Notes: generated by a model from the letters alone, not told the origin. 64,000 nucleotides of DNA from Limanda limanda (GCF_963576545.1 NC_083639.1:14170618-14234617), one strand, 5' to 3'. Shown: positions 44,421 to 57,420, counted from the first letter of the stretch. Translations and numbers: made by a program.

Positions 44421-47400
44421 CTTAATCAAATTGTTTGGTTGCAGCCAAATATAACCAGGTTTAACTTTATTTCCTGGATGACATGGTTCTTTCTTATTGA
44501 AATGAAGAAAGGAACACTGTTGTGTGTTTGAACAAGGCCTAAGGTCCCCTGTATGCTCCAATTGAGCTGCATGTCTGATCGTCTATCAGTGCCTGAAACC
44601 AAGACCCCCCCCAATCCCTTTCACCGTCAAGAAAAGCCCTAAGGTACTGGTACAAACACTTTTGCCTTTTGATCGGGTTCAACGACCTAGTTTGTTTAAA
44701 GCACACCCAGACCTTAAAAAACTCTGCACTGCTGCTTAAAAAGATTGTTTTAGCCTCAGTAGTGTAAGTGTCTGAATTACCTGTGGTTTTTCCAAAGGGT
44801 CATGAGTTAGTTACCGACAGCGGTGGAGCAGTGTTGTGCAGTATGGCTGCCACTGAACAAAATCCAGTTTGTCTATCTCTCTGTTTATCTTTGCTCTGTG
44901 TCTAACTGATTCAAAATAGAACCAGTTCCATTGACTTGAAATGAGAACCTCAAAGTCGTTCACATGCACGCTGGGGACTAGTCGAGTTACGGCTATCACA
45001 TTAGCGATGCTATGAGTTTCTCTTCATATCCATAAGTAGTTAATTTTATTTTATGACTTCCATATAATTCCTGTAAGTTTTGTTTTGACCACCCTGACCG
45101 CCTCTGATTTGAAAGCAGCCAAATAACAGTGTCTCAAACTGTTTATACTGACCTCATTCTTCAATTTGTAAAGATCCCCCCTCCACTGTGGCTTGGCCCA
45201 GTAGTGCCTCTGGCTATGCTTTTACATACTCTGTGATCTAGCTCATTGCACCACTTCTCTGTGAATAGAGAGAGTTAAAGTCAAAGCCTGGAGTAACAGA
45301 GGAGAGCATTATGGATGAGGAGCCTGTGAAAAAAAAGCACCATTGAAAAAAAAGGACTGTGACAGTTTAATTGGTCGAATTAGTCACGATATTCAAATCG
45401 CCTCTGTTGACCAGCCAATGACTGAAGTGTGTACTACTGCAGGCTGGGCCAACCACACAACTCTGTCCAGATTGCAAACAAGACACATTAGGCTTTCCAT
45501 TCCTGCCAGGGAACCCCCCCCGTCCAGTGGCACAGCCCTTCTGCCAGTGTAGCTCCTTGAAAACGTTGCTACTCTCTGGCTCCATGGAAAACATTGAAAA
45601 CTCCTTTATAATATCTGTCAGCTCCTCCAGTCTCCAACATAAACAGGTGTTCCGCCCAAGCCAGTGTATTTACTTATGTCAAGGCTCTGCTTACATGTAC
45701 AGACACTCAACACACTTTTAACATTCTCCTCAGTGCTACAGTCGAGCGGCACTTGGCATCAGCGTCTGCGGCTCGGCTACACTGTTTCAAGAAGACAAAT
45801 TAAAGCCATATAATTTGCCTGCTGAAAGACTTGCTCTGTATCGCGAGTGTCAGGGCCCGAAGCAGGCGTTAACTCTCTCCAGCCGCCCAAACATACTCAC
45901 ACTCATATACACACACGGTCCACGCTCACACTAACATATATGTAAGACAGCGACAGAAAATATCACAAGCGCTCCCCATAGCATGGTTAACGTGGTTGTA
46001 AAACACGCCGGCCTGCAAGTGGCTCCAGCTTGTAATAACTGGTGCTGACAGTAATATGAGTGTGTGTGTTTGTGTGTGTGTGAGTGTGAGTGTGTGTGAA
46101 TCAGGGCAATAGTGAAATATTTATACAAAAGTGTTGCAGAAAAGAGGAAGAAAGGCGTGAATCGCTGAAGATACGTTTATTTGTATGTATTTTTAGGTAA
46201 TTGTTCAGAATCTTTGGGATATACGTGTAGGCAGTGACACTCTAATCTCAGCAGATTAAGGACAGTGGTGGAGTCAGGGCATAGGTATCTTAGTTTAGTT
46301 TATCATAGCTCAGCATACAGACTGGAAGAAGAGGGAAACAGCTAGCCTGGCTTTCTCCAAAGTTTAAAAAAACTTGCTGCGGTTGATTTCACATTCATCT
46401 GCTGAAGATGAAAGAGGAGAATTTCTGTGTTTTCACATTCTGAATCTAAATTGTGTCCAAGCCAAATTTGTCTGATACGGAACACATGACGTGACTGTGT
46501 AAACTTGAAACCTCACTGTGTACACACACTGAGGAATAACCTTCCACTGAAGTAGGAAATATTTAGTTTCCAGTTGTCAAACTTCTGAAATGAAAGACAT
46601 ATATTTGCATGTTCAGTGATTCTGAATATTTCATCTACAGCGAAGCGGTAAATCCAATCTAAGGAACTTTGCTGAACTTGTAGTTTGTAAAAACCACATC
46701 AGATAGTAAATATGATTCAGATATGATCATCATTTATTATCTAAATCCTCTTTGCTTGAGTGCTGTGAGCCTCTCGTGCTTTTGAAGATTCTGTTCATGC
46801 GCAGTAAGAGCATGGGCAGGGTGCAGCAGGCAGGCCGGTCGTTGTGACAGACAGGTCAGCCAGCCAATCATCTTATCAGGTCCGAATGTTGTGTATATTA
46901 CTGTTCTGCAAGGGCTATAGACACTGCTTTTATTTCAGATTACTTTATTTATTCATGGTTTTTGTGACGTAAAGAGTATTACAACAAGTAATATAAAGTG
47001 TTTCGGAAACAAATAACCATCCCTTACCTTTAAGGTTAAGCAACTAAAACTTGATTATGGACAGATAAGGATTATTGATATAACAAAGCAATCATTGAGT
47101 GTGTGACAAACCCTAAACTCAGCTCCTCCCGTCTTCCGTGGGATGCCTGTGACCTCCACCTTCACTTTATAGCCAGCTTAATGATGGGAAAACCAACTTC
47201 CTGCTTTGGTAATAACTGTTGCCATCTGATGTAGTGTGAGGTGCAATGTTGTCCGATATGAACATATTTCTTGGGTTTCTATACAAAGAGCAGAACTGTG
47301 AAGGCTAAATGTTTCAACCCACACTGGATGCAAAGAAAACCTGTTGCTTGTGAAGACACATGCTGCGGCGCACAATTGACATGTTTACATTTTTGTTCAT

Positions 47401-47639
47401 ATACGGCTTAAACCAGCACGATACCATTGTTCCCTTTAGACAGAGCACAGCTTCCCCCCTGTTTCCAATCATTATGCTAAGCTACGCAAAGCTAAGTTAA
47501 CTTCATCTCGGCTTAAGGTCTACTTAAAACACACACGATTGATATTGACCTCCTCATCACACTCATGGAGAGCAAAAAACCAGATTTCCCCAAATGTCAA
47601 ACTATTCTTTAGTAAGCTGAAGTAAAAAAAAAAAGTGGA
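44421..47639. other. Gene-free region
   Basis: No gene recognised; contains an interrupted TG repeat at 46060-46098. The rest is single-copy sequence. Confidence 0.45.
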
Positions 47640-48110
47640 TCTTGCGCAGAGGGAAAAGGAGAGGATACGAACGAGAAGAAGGGGAAGAAGAGCGATAGAG
47701 CCCATCAAAATGCCAAAAGTAATAATCCTTATGAGACACAAAGCCGTGCACTCCCTAGTGTTCATATGTGTGATAATGTGGCTTGGCCTTCAGCCACTTC
47801 CAACAGTTAAAGAAAGCACTAGAGAAGAGAACAGAGGCTGTCCCTTCCACTTACCTCCCCCCAGCTCTCTCTCTGACTCTCTCTATATAAATGCTTGGCA
47901 GTTTTACGCATGGCTGGGAGCAATTTCCCACAATGTGTAAATTAGTCAATCTCCCAAGTCAGTAAAGTGGCCTTTGATGGGGAGGACATTAATGAAGTGT
48001 ACCATTAGGCCTCACATTTGTATTCTTAGGGGCTCTCCAAGCTTTTGATGTCGCGGGGCCCCATGGCTGATTATCCACATGCCAGCGCTGCATGCCTCTG
48101 TTACTTAGAC
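47640..48110. promoter_or_regulatory. Candidate regulatory block
   Basis: Single-copy block. The part at 47930-48100, with AAATTAGTCAATCTCC and GACATTAATGAAGTG, has several TAAT/ATTA cores at even spacing. ORFs on both strands have no protein character. It lies just left of the G-rich tract at 48111. Confidence 0.3.
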
Positions 48111-48139
48111 GGGAGGGAGGGAGGGAGGGAGGGAGGGGA
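48111..48139 (+). repeat. (GGGA)n tract, potential G-quadruplex
   Basis: Seven GGG/GGGG blocks separated by single A bases lie on the + strand, easily satisfying the four-run rule for an intramolecular G-quadruplex. Purine-rich sequence continues for about 12 bases. Confidence 0.9.
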
Positions 48140-48589
48140 AGAGAGAGAAGGAATCGATGCTGGACATTTAATGCTCTCTCTCTTCTTTTTTGCCGCCCCG
48201 CTGGACTGTCCACGCCGTCCTGCTGGCCATTTGAAATTGGCAAGAGAAAGGAATGGAACGAGGGAAGGACGGAGAGGAGAGAGGGAGAGCGCTCCCAAAA
48301 AAAAAGTGCAGCCTAGGAACTGGACTTCTCCCTGACACTTCAAAGCGCTGTCTGGAGTAAATTGCTGTGGACCGCTTCATTCAGAGTATGAGGGCTTTCC
48401 CTTCGTGGATGACAGTTGCATGGTGACAAAGTTCAATTGGCACTGGTAGGAGTGGAGTTGGGGGGGGGTGCAGATCAAAGCTGGACCATTGTAATGGTTT
48501 TGTTCCGTGGAAAATCGCTTTTTGTCCCCGGCCTTTTCAAGCCAACTCCTGGCTCCAGTCAGAGTAAATGGGATTTTTAACTCCCTTGT

Positions 48590-48740
48590 GTGGGTGGAAG
48601 AGCGAGGGGAGGTAGGGGGGGGGGCAGAGGGAGGGGAGATTCTGAGCCTCAGGCTAAGGAACTCAAGATCCCCCCTCCCTCCTCCCCACATCTACCCCTC
48701 CCCTCCTGCACTCCCTCCCTCTCTCTCTCTCCGCCCTATG
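48590..48740. repeat. Polypurine tract followed by polypyrimidine tract
   Basis: A G/A-rich run on the + strand (about 48596-48640, including a run of 10 G) is followed within 30 bp by a C/T-rich run (48670-48732). The two halves are partly complementary and could pair as a long G-C-rich hairpin. Confidence 0.65.
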
Positions 48741-49436
48741 ACAATGCAAGGCCAACTATGTTGATGTTTCTGGGCCTTTCATCTGAACTCGGCATCGTAA
48801 TCTTCACAGAGAAAGTTTAGTAGAACAATTACGTTTATTGTAAATACCAGAATGAGAAGCGGCAATGACTTACATCCTCAGAATGTCCGCTGTCAGGCTC
48901 TCGTCTGCACGTGCACGCTCATGCACAAACAAACAAATTCCCCCCCTGTCTGTCTCCATATCTGCCTCTCTGCTGTCTTCTTTCTCTCTCATTGACAGTC
49001 CCACACATTAAATATAATTTCTGCTGCGCTCTGGGAGATAAAGCAGAACTTGAGGACGTTGATCTTGTCCAATAATGGACGAGTAAACAATCAGCAGCTA
49101 TAACTCTGAGCCTTCATGTCTTCCTCCTCCCGGGCTCCATTTTCTGTCATATCCACTCTCAAAACTGTGATATGGGAAATACCATTGTTTATTTTTCACC
49201 ATTAGTGAGCTTTTGTTAGCCATGATAATGTTTTGGTCTGAACTGATGTACAAAATCTCAACAATCGTTGCGTAGATTTCCATGACATTTGGAACATTCA
49301 TTCCCACAATAGGATAAATATTTTTGGTGGATGACTAGATCTAAACAATTGGCAGATTTGCATCAAATCTTCATATTCCGTAACAGCACATCGGTCTCTG
49401 TACTTGTCTGACGGACTCTAAATTGAGCATCAAAAA

Positions 49437-49470
49437 GTGTGTGTGTGTGTGTGTGTGTGTGAGTGTGTGT
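49437..49470. repeat. (GT)n microsatellite
   Basis: About 16 GT units with one GAGT interruption. Confidence 0.96.
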
Positions 49471-49499
49471 CTGAACGCCTCCACACACACAAGGTATGA

Positions 49500-49720
49500 G
49501 GGTATTTTAGTGGCCAAGTGCGTCAGACAGAGCTTGAGCACAGTTTGTATGATTGACTGTACGAGCTGCTCGCCAAATGTCTCAATTTTTTCCCTTGAGC
49601 TCGGGGAGAAAAGTGTTATTTCTTCAAAAGCCCCATTTGAGAAACTCTGCAAGCCTGTAATTGCTGGGGAAAAGGCCGGACAACCTGCCAAGCCAAACAC
49701 TTGAGAGGGAATTTGAAATA
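49500..49720. promoter_or_regulatory. Candidate regulatory block
   Basis: Single-copy 220-bp block of balanced composition with CCTGTAATTGCTGGGG (49654) and CCCCATTTGAGAAAC. It lies inside the longest non-genic ORF of the desert (211 codons, - strand, 49371-50006), which has no domain and includes a microsatellite-encoded THTHT run, so the ORF is not called a gene. Confidence 0.3.
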
Positions 49721-50689
49721 TTGTAAACAGTAGAGTAACCCACTCACTGTCGAGACCAAGACCAGGGGGGGAAGAGGAGACGTGGGGGTGCTGGAGGGCT
49801 GGAGGGTGGTTGTGCATGAAACATATAGAGTGTGCCTTCCGATTTATAAGCAGCGATGAGCAGCGTCTGCTTTGAAGCTGCCCCGGAGGAGGTCCCTCTG
49901 TGAGTGAAAAAAGTCCTGGTGAAGAATTCTTCCTTTCTCTGTTATTCTTACCTACAAACTCCAGATGAAGGCGCCTCAGCATCACACCTTCTGCAAAACC
50001 TGCCACCTCCTCAACAACATTTTATTCCCCCGCCACAGTTTTTGAACAGCGAATGTAGTTTATGATCACCACTAACCTCTTTTATGTGTTGACACAATAT
50101 TTTTCTTGTGCAGTCAAATAAAAGCGGGGGATTGTTATTCTAGCACGACCCCATTTTCCCGTCCTAATGACCCAAGCTACGCTCCCCTGGAGTAGGAACC
50201 ATTAAAACCCAGTTTGGGTTCAGTGGAATTCGGCAGTTCTGTAGGCTTATTCCCCCCCACTACTCTTTCCTCGCCCGCTTTTTTTTTTGAACCCTCCCCT
50301 TTTAAAAACCAAAATCCCCCGACACCAATTAGAAGGCAAAAACGGAAATCTTTGACCAAACATGACATTTACAGGCTAGAACTCAAGACTTTTAACAGCT
50401 CCCCCCCCCCCCCCACGCACATATTACAGGAGCTCATGTGCATGCAAATGGTTCTCACACGCACACATACAAAATGCACGACTCAGCTAATTAATTCTCC
50501 TTTCAATCTCATGTCAGACTGCCACCCTCAGCGTCGACCTGTGTCAGTCTCCACAAAATTACATCTACATGTGTCTGTGTGGCCGCATTTTAACTTGACT
50601 GGACCACAGCATTAATTAAGATGGAAACACATCATTTACAGACGCCCCCTGTTCTCCTCCCCAACCCAGGACTACAGAGAGTACACAAA

Positions 50690-50980
50690 AACAGTTGGGT
50701 AATTACTGATAATTAAATCAATTACAGGCAGTCTCTTGCCTTGCCAGCTCTGGATGGCGGCGGCTGTGTCAGGGCGCACCAAATATTTGAACAGCACAAT
50801 CCAAATATTCTCCGTTCCCTGTGCCGACAGCAGTCAGTGTCGGCCGTGTGGGCAGTGCCAGCAGGCGGCATGGCCCTGATGAGCCGCAGCATTAATGACG
50901 AGGTGATTAGTCAGCTTTTCCTTCCTGCGGAAGAGGCTCTGCAATTTCATCCCAATCATAGTTTGCTTTGAAAGGTTTTT
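50690..50980. promoter_or_regulatory. Candidate conserved non-coding element
   Basis: It starts with a dense homeodomain-site cluster (GTAATTACTGATAATTAAAT at 50699-50718 and AATCAATTACAG), then about 200 bp of balanced, CpG-bearing single-copy sequence with CAGCATTAATGACGAGG (50888). This is typical enhancer-like layout. Not coding on inspection. Confidence 0.38.
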
Positions 50981-52608
50981 GGACGACTCCAAAAAAATTT
51001 TTGTGGCCACTTAAATTGTTTTTACTCTTTTTTTCCTTCCAGATGACTATCTGGTGCTCTTGCAGTCATGGTTGACAGAAAAGAGATAAAATGGCCCATT
51101 GACTACGTCCTTTGGGGGGTGGGCTCAGGCAGGGAGAGGGAAACACAGCGGGTCTGAGGTTCAAGATGCTCTGCTGCTTTTTAAATTCTAAATAAGATCA
51201 TTAACTTTTCACATTGTTTCGAGTCCTGAGAATTGTCTCTTTAATTTGGCTTATTGTTGATTGTTGGTCAGAGATGAACCAAGCAAAATGAAACACAAAT
51301 GCCACAGTGTTACCGGTAAAGACAGAACCACCTTTCATTATGTTGTCTGTAATTGCTATCCATATTAAAACTGGTTGGTGGGAATATAAAAACTGTGTGA
51401 TTTATGTTTAGACATGAGTTGGAACAAGTCATGCGATGTGAAATCCTCTGGGGATTGTGGTGGCAGGGTAAGCAGCCTTTGACTCTCTCTACCAGGTTTT
51501 TGTGTGGCATTATTAGCTGCATCTGATGTGGAGCAGTGGGGTTTGGGAGCGGGGAGTTTATCAGATGCACATTTGGTGTGTACAGGCAGCCGTGGAGGGG
51601 AGTGGCCACCAACGTCTCTGTGTGGTTTTGATAAAGATAGAGATTTATGCTCTTCCAGCATTTATGAGTCTGGGACATTGTGGCAATGCCTACTTAGACC
51701 TGCCGCCACCTCTGTCTCGACAAGCAGGGAGGGAGGCGGATATCATTAACTACTCCCTTCCCTCCCTCTGACCCCACCTTTTCCACTCCAACCCCCCACC
51801 ATACCATAGAGAACAAACCCTGATAGACTGTTGCCCCAATGAACTGTCACATGCATACAGTGACCATGCTGATAAGCATTTACTGACAGCTGCAGGGAGG
51901 ATTTCCCCAGGGTGTCTCTATCAGACCACTGTCTCTTTATAAGGTTATCGGATCAAACAGACGTTAATATCAGGGCAAGGCCTAATTCGCATTCAGTAGT
52001 CGTGATATAAGGGGAGCTTTGAAAGGGAAAAAGATAAAAGTGATAGTTCATTACAAGGGTCAGCAGGAGGACAGCCATGATCACTAACATGAGCCTTATT
52101 CTAAATAAAACGATAGTGGGTGAAATATAAAAATGAAGCCTTTCTGAACAGTGGATCCTACTTTTTAGCGGAAGCTGGATTTGACTGCAGACTGACATTT
52201 GCTGCAGATAGTCCACAGAGGCTTGGGTCGGAAGGGAGAGGGCGCAGAGGGCAGGAGGGGGAAACAGTGCGCCGCTGTGCTCGTCCCCCCCTGGCTTATT
52301 GAATTACCTAAATGAGCAGAGGAGACCGGGCTGGGGCTCTCAGTCGTTTGAAGTTTACAAATCATCCTGACTGGTCTGGGGCCTGGGGGAGACGTCGCGA
52401 GGGAGGGAGCGGGTGGGGGGTGTCTTTTGATGCCTTAAATAAAAACATCGGGGAAACAAACAAACAAGCAAGAAAAAAGGGGACGAAGAGGAAGACAGCG
52501 AAGAGGTGGTGAGGAAACACCACGTTACCCATGGCAACTCGAGGATGGTGATGGTGGAGAAACCACTTCCTGTGTATGATAGGAAAATAACACAAGTTCA
52601 CTGCATTT

Positions 52609-52639
<31 letters not shown>

Positions 52640-53199
52640 AAATAAAGTTTAAGTCTGGGTGCTGCTCTGTGTGCAGACAGATGAGTGTCTTAAGGGAAAA
52701 GTTGGTAATTTTCTAAAATGTGCATATTCATAGTCTTTCTGAGACGGGGACGATATGATGGATGAAGTGTAAAATAAACACATTGTGGATGATTCTTTTG
52801 GCTGCTGGTTGCCCGGCCAGCTCATGATGATGACATAGAAAATATTGGCGGATTTTTCTCCCTGTTTCCAGTCAGTCTTTACGCCCACTTTAGCCAATGA
52901 TCTTATTTTTGAACATGTCTACTTGTATGAAATAAATGGGAATACATTCTGGGCTGCGTTTCATTCCAGAGCGTTAAAGATTTCCATAATGATCTCACAT
53001 GAAAGTTTTTTTCTAATTCAGTGTGATCTGATCTGATATCAGATCCATACTAAATTAGAAAAATATGAGGAAACTCGTATCTATTTCAAAATTACTAAGT
53101 TAAAATATAACTTTGAGGTGGATTATGCCCCCAAAAAATACAGACTAATGATTCTCTCTAAAGGCCAATCAATATCTGATAGTGTCTGGATCTGATGGG
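50981..53199. other. Gene-free region
   Basis: No gene recognised. It has a (TG)n tract at 52609-52638 and a small hairpin at 53006-53064, the latter listed separately. Several ORFs of 60-122 codons on both strands overlap each other and show no protein character. Confidence 0.45.
53006..53064. repeat. Imperfect 59-bp hairpin
   Basis: Outer arms TTTTTCTAATT (53008-53018) and AATTAGAAAAA (53053-53063) are complementary. The centre is the perfect 16-bp palindrome GATCTGATATCAGATC (53029-53044). The segments between are only partly paired. Confidence 0.75.
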
Positions 53200-53360
53200 G
53201 AAAAGATAGTACGCTGTTAGTACAATCAGGGGGCTTTTCCAAGCTATTAAGGGGAACTAATTAATTAGGGCATGGAAATGCATTAAAATGTCTCTCTCCC
53301 ACTGAGGGCAACATCCATTTTCAGAATGGAAAAGCCTGAAATGTAATTAGTTACATAATC
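53200..53360. promoter_or_regulatory. Candidate regulatory block with palindromic homeodomain site
   Basis: Contains CTAATTAATTAG (53257-53268), a perfect 12-bp palindrome made of overlapping TAATTA sites. It is followed by GGCATGGAAATGCATTAAAA. The flanks are single-copy. Such paired sites can bind homeodomain dimers. Confidence 0.35.
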
Positions 53361-54766
53361 ATGGCAAAATAAGGTTGACTTGATTCAAACCACATTGTGC
53401 ACGTTGCATGTTCCCATTTCCCATTTCCATTCCTCAAAGCGCCCGTAATACAGTATTTTGTTTTCAAACCATATTTACCATTCGTCCCATTTGCAGCTGA
53501 TTTTTCAGATTCATGAAGCCGACTCATTTATGCAAAACACATGCACACAAGCTCATGACTTCAAACTGACAAAAGGGAAAAAGTGATTTCAATATATACA
53601 TATTACCAGGAACTCAATCAACAACTGTCTGGGGACGGTAGGAATCCGTTTTAACTTCGTGACCCGTTGGCTCTGCGTCTCTGTAACCACGCGACTCCGC
53701 TCTAATTGGACGACACAATGTCTGGGAGTTCTGAGGCTGGACAGAACTCACGGCAAATTACCACTTGCTTCCTGTTCAATCTGAGCGGGCAGTCGAGATG
53801 TCAAGGGAGCTGTTGGACTTTGAAAAGTGTTTGCTTTGCTTGGCTTCTCCGGTAACCGTGACCCTGTTGTAATGAAGAATAATTTACCATTTTGGAAAGT
53901 TCATTTTCGTCTATGCCTTATTTACAACAGCAACATCCCAACGGTGCATGGAACAGATCCACTAATGTAAGCGGATGAATTGAAATGGCACTTATGAGAT
54001 TTAGTGAAGGAAATGATCTTCTTGATTTGACAGGGGGAAAAAAAGTCTGGGAATGTTTAATGTTCCTGGCTTTTCTTTAAAAGTATATGTCGTTCATCTG
54101 TGCTGGCCTGGTATTTTAAAGAAGTACTGGGAGGGCAATGAAGAAGGGTATTTTACTTTGATTTTTTTTTTTTTTATTGTTTGTATAGCTTTTTATTGTT
54201 ATTGCTTTGTAAAAGACAATTCATAAATCCACAGTAAAAAAATATATGCAACAGACAAAAACCAAAGATAATATAAAATAGGCTTTAAAATTCAGCCGAT
54301 AAAATTGGAAAATAGATTTGGGTTAGAGAGAAACAAAAGTATATGTGTGTTTATGTGTGTACGAATGTGCTTTAATGAGAAGCTGCAAAGGTCTGCACAA
54401 AGTTTTCAAAATAAAGTTGTACAGGTGTACAATAAAGTTTGCTTTATTGTGACTCGGCACGCACATGCATTGTTTCCAGTCAAAGTTACAAAAAATTAAC
54501 GTGTATGAAACCTGCAGATTTATATCTTCCTCAGTCCTTTTTGCTCTGTGTCTTAGTGTCACCATGTCGGCTCCGGCAGGCTCCACGTCTCCATGCTGCT
54601 GCCTGGTGAAAGCAGTGCCCAGTGGAGGAGGATTGGTAGTGACATCTGGCAGTTTGATAAAGTGGATTTGGTTTCTTAGGGGCAATTCCAGGCTGCTCTC
54701 CCCGGGCGCCAGGCCTACTCTGGTTAGTATATGACTTACATGTGTAGGCTGCTGTGAGGGAGGAGT
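53361..54766. other. Gene-free region
   Basis: No gene recognised. A T-rich run at 54162-54175 is the only low-complexity feature. Confidence 0.45.
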
Positions 54767-54871
54767 GGTGTGTGTGTGCTTGTGTGTGTGTGTGTGAGTG
54801 AGAGAGTGTCAGCATGTACAGTATATCTAAGCAGGTATTGTGTATGTGTGTGTGTGCGTGTGTTTGTATGT
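54767..54871. repeat. Interrupted (TG)n microsatellite
   Basis: Two TG blocks (54767-54796 and 54839-54871) are split by about 40 bp of ordinary sequence. Confidence 0.93.
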
Positions 54872-54899
54872 GAGGTTTGGTGTATTGAGCGGAGGGGAA

Positions 54900-55250
54900 G
54901 CGGTTAGTTCAAATGGAAAACAGCAGTCCCTACACCACGTGCATTAATGCAAGCCTTTCATCACCAGCTCCCCTAAAGCATGGCCTCTCTCCTTCTAATT
55001 TACTATAAACACACACATTAGTCTCATCAATAAACGCTAATGGCTCTTTATGAAACAGAGGTCTATTTCCCATTTTTCTAATGAGAGCCGTACTTCTCTG
55101 CAGAGTCTCAGAGTCTGCTCTAATCCATCGCTGAGATGGCTGATCTGCCCTTCCATAACACCCCCTGCAAACCACCGCAAAGTGAAGACAAACACTGAGC
55201 AGGCGTTTCCAAATACAGAGACCAGTGCTCGCTAACATGTAGCCACTATC
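54900..55250. promoter_or_regulatory. Candidate regulatory block
   Basis: Single-copy 350-bp block with regularly spaced TAAT/ATTA cores (GTGCATTAATGCAAGCC at 54939, CACATTAGTC, CGCTAATGGCTC, TTCTAATGAGAG). The core GCATTAATGC is palindromic. No protein-like ORF. Confidence 0.33.
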
Positions 55251-55263
55251 CCTCCACAACACA

Positions 55264-55400
55264 TGGTTCAGAATCGGGTTTTATTGCCAAGCAGGTTACT
55301 CACACAAGGAATTTGCTGTGGTGTATCTGTGCAGGTAGGAATATGAAAAATATAAAAATAGGAAACAAAATAAGATATAAAAAATGCAATAAGCACCAGG
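55264..55400. mobile_element. Remnant of a fish retroposon (SINE/LINE-like)
   Basis: CAGAATCGGGTTTTATTGCC (55269) followed by AAGCAGGTTACTCACACAAG and GAATTTGCTGTGGTG closely resembles a short element very common in teleosts ('cagaat-ggctttattggccaagta...acaaggaatttg'). The A-rich stretch after it (55345-55395) would be its tail. Family assignment is from memory. Confidence 0.6.
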
Positions 55401-57249
55401 GGAAGGATCTGTGGAGACTGGATTGTTTAAATTAGAGTGAGTCCGTTATTTTCCACTCTATTCCTCCTCATCACATAGTTCGGTACGTAGAAGCAATAAC
55501 ACACAGGACTTTTTTATTATACCTCTTCAGGTTGTCTCCTCTTGTCAACTTACATAAAATGCTGAAAGGTTCCCAAGAAATTTTGATTTTACTTATCATA
55601 TTTTCCATAACGTCCACATTGCAGTAATCGTCTGGTAATAATTTGAACAAAAAGTACCTTATATCTGCTGACATGACGCTGCTTTGTAGTTCTTTTTTTT
55701 GTAACTGCACTTGTCTAAGTGGATAAAAGGGCTATTGTACCAAAGCCAGAAGAGCTAGATAACTTGGAAGATGAAAGCTCTTCTGAAAATGATGTTTAAA
55801 TGCGGCATTCAACATAACAATATTTACAAAGAGGAGCATGGAGTCCTTGGGCTGAGAGAAGAGAAATTACTGGCACCAAAACAACAGTCCATAGAACAAC
55901 TGAATTAAAGTGCAAAATCATAACTAGGAATGTTTTTTTTGTTTTTTTCTTTGCTATATTTTTTTCTTATTGTTGCTTTAAAACTGGACGATTCTTGCTG
56001 TATCTGTCCTGAGCGACTGATTTACGAACGTGTTGTGGGTTGTGAGGTTTGCTCAAGGATTGAGCCACATGAAAGCTGAGGTGAAGGTCAATAGCACGGG
56101 CCTACTGTGGCTATGAACACATAATGGGTGTTTTCTCACCAGGGCTCACATGAACCCGCTGGGCTCAAGGACAGACAACGCATTCGTCGGAGCCACCATT
56201 GACAGGAGAGTCCGCTCCGAAAATGTAAATAGGATTTTTCATCACCAGGCAATTTAATGTGCAGCTTACAGCAGAAATACAACCCAGGAGTTGATGTTGT
56301 GTTGATTTTGTGTCTTTAGCACAGCGTTGTACATTCTAGAGAGGCTGATCTTAAAATATCCGTTCAGCTAGGAGTTGCTTGTGTCTTTTTCTCGGTTTGG
56401 TTCTTTATTTGTATTTATATACAATATTTCATACTATGGGAATGTCTGTCTAGAGCTGTTACTTTTGAGTATCATTTAATCATTTAATTTGCTCTCAAAG
56501 CTAATTAGTTAATTTTAACTACTTTATATACTGTGGGGTAATTCTTTCATTATTAGGTTATTTTCTTATCTAATTATTAGTTTTCATAAATATATATGTA
56601 TATATATATATATAACTTAAAGGCAACTAATAAAACTAACAATATTTCCCATCTCACGTGCAATGGACTGAAAATATAAAGCCCTGTAAATATTTAACTA
56701 CAGCTACGTCAAAATCCCACTTGAGTATCTATGCTGGAAGTTGTAAGATTTCATAGTAACATACATCTGAAATAATTTTCTTTTCAAACAAAAGTATAAT
56801 TTATGCACAAAAAAACAATAAACATGGTCAAATGCAATATATTGTAGAAAATTTTCCCCAGTTGAATTGTTTCAAATGGACAAATGCTGCCACAAATAGT
56901 CATCACAGTATGTTTGGATATTGGCAAAATCTAATTATTTTGACTCTTTGATCATTGATTATTTCAGATTTTTACTCGTTCATAAAGCTCAACCTTTCTG
57001 ACCAAGAGGATTTTAATTGTTCTTAATTTATCCAAGCAAAAATAAATGATAAAATATGAATTGTTAAAATTTGACCAAATAATTTAGTGAAAACGTATAA
57101 CACTATATATGTTATAGTGCTTTTCCTTTGGCAAATTCAAAGATTCAGCGTTACGTCTACTGTCTCCCCTTCTCTCCACACTAAATGCTTCTGTTTGACT
57201 TACTCATCCCTCTCTCATCCCTCCTCTCTCTGTGTCTCACTGCCATGTT
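55401..57249. other. Gene-free region
   Basis: AT-rich with no gene recognised. A T-rich patch lies at 55931-55970 and an (AT)n patch at 56590-56614. Confidence 0.45.
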
Positions 57250-57420
57250 CTGTTGGAGGGCCTTCTCAGGAGGAAAAGGATCTCCAGGCAGGCCTTACCT
57301 CACCCGTGGCATTGCAGGGGGAATTACAGGGCTTAGTTCTCTCAACTTGACCCCGCTCCTAATTACTTGTCGGATAAGTCCTTTGGCTCCTAGCGGAGTG
57401 TTTTCCTAACCTCCACTTGT
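57250..57420. promoter_or_regulatory. Candidate regulatory block
   Basis: Short single-copy block of balanced composition with GGGGGAATTACAGGGCTTAG (57318) and CTCCTAATTACTTGTCGG (57356). Two overlapping ORFs are present but neither resembles a protein. Confidence 0.3.

Noticed and set aside
47635..48380. Overlapping ORFs of 70-104 codons on both strands
   Set aside because: They are purine-rich low-complexity translations with no consistent frame or splice context.
49371..50006. 211-codon ORF on the - strand, the longest outside the three genes and their antisense shadows
   Set aside because: No domain, signal or family resemblance. It includes a His/Thr run encoded by a microsatellite and overlaps a likely non-coding regulatory block.
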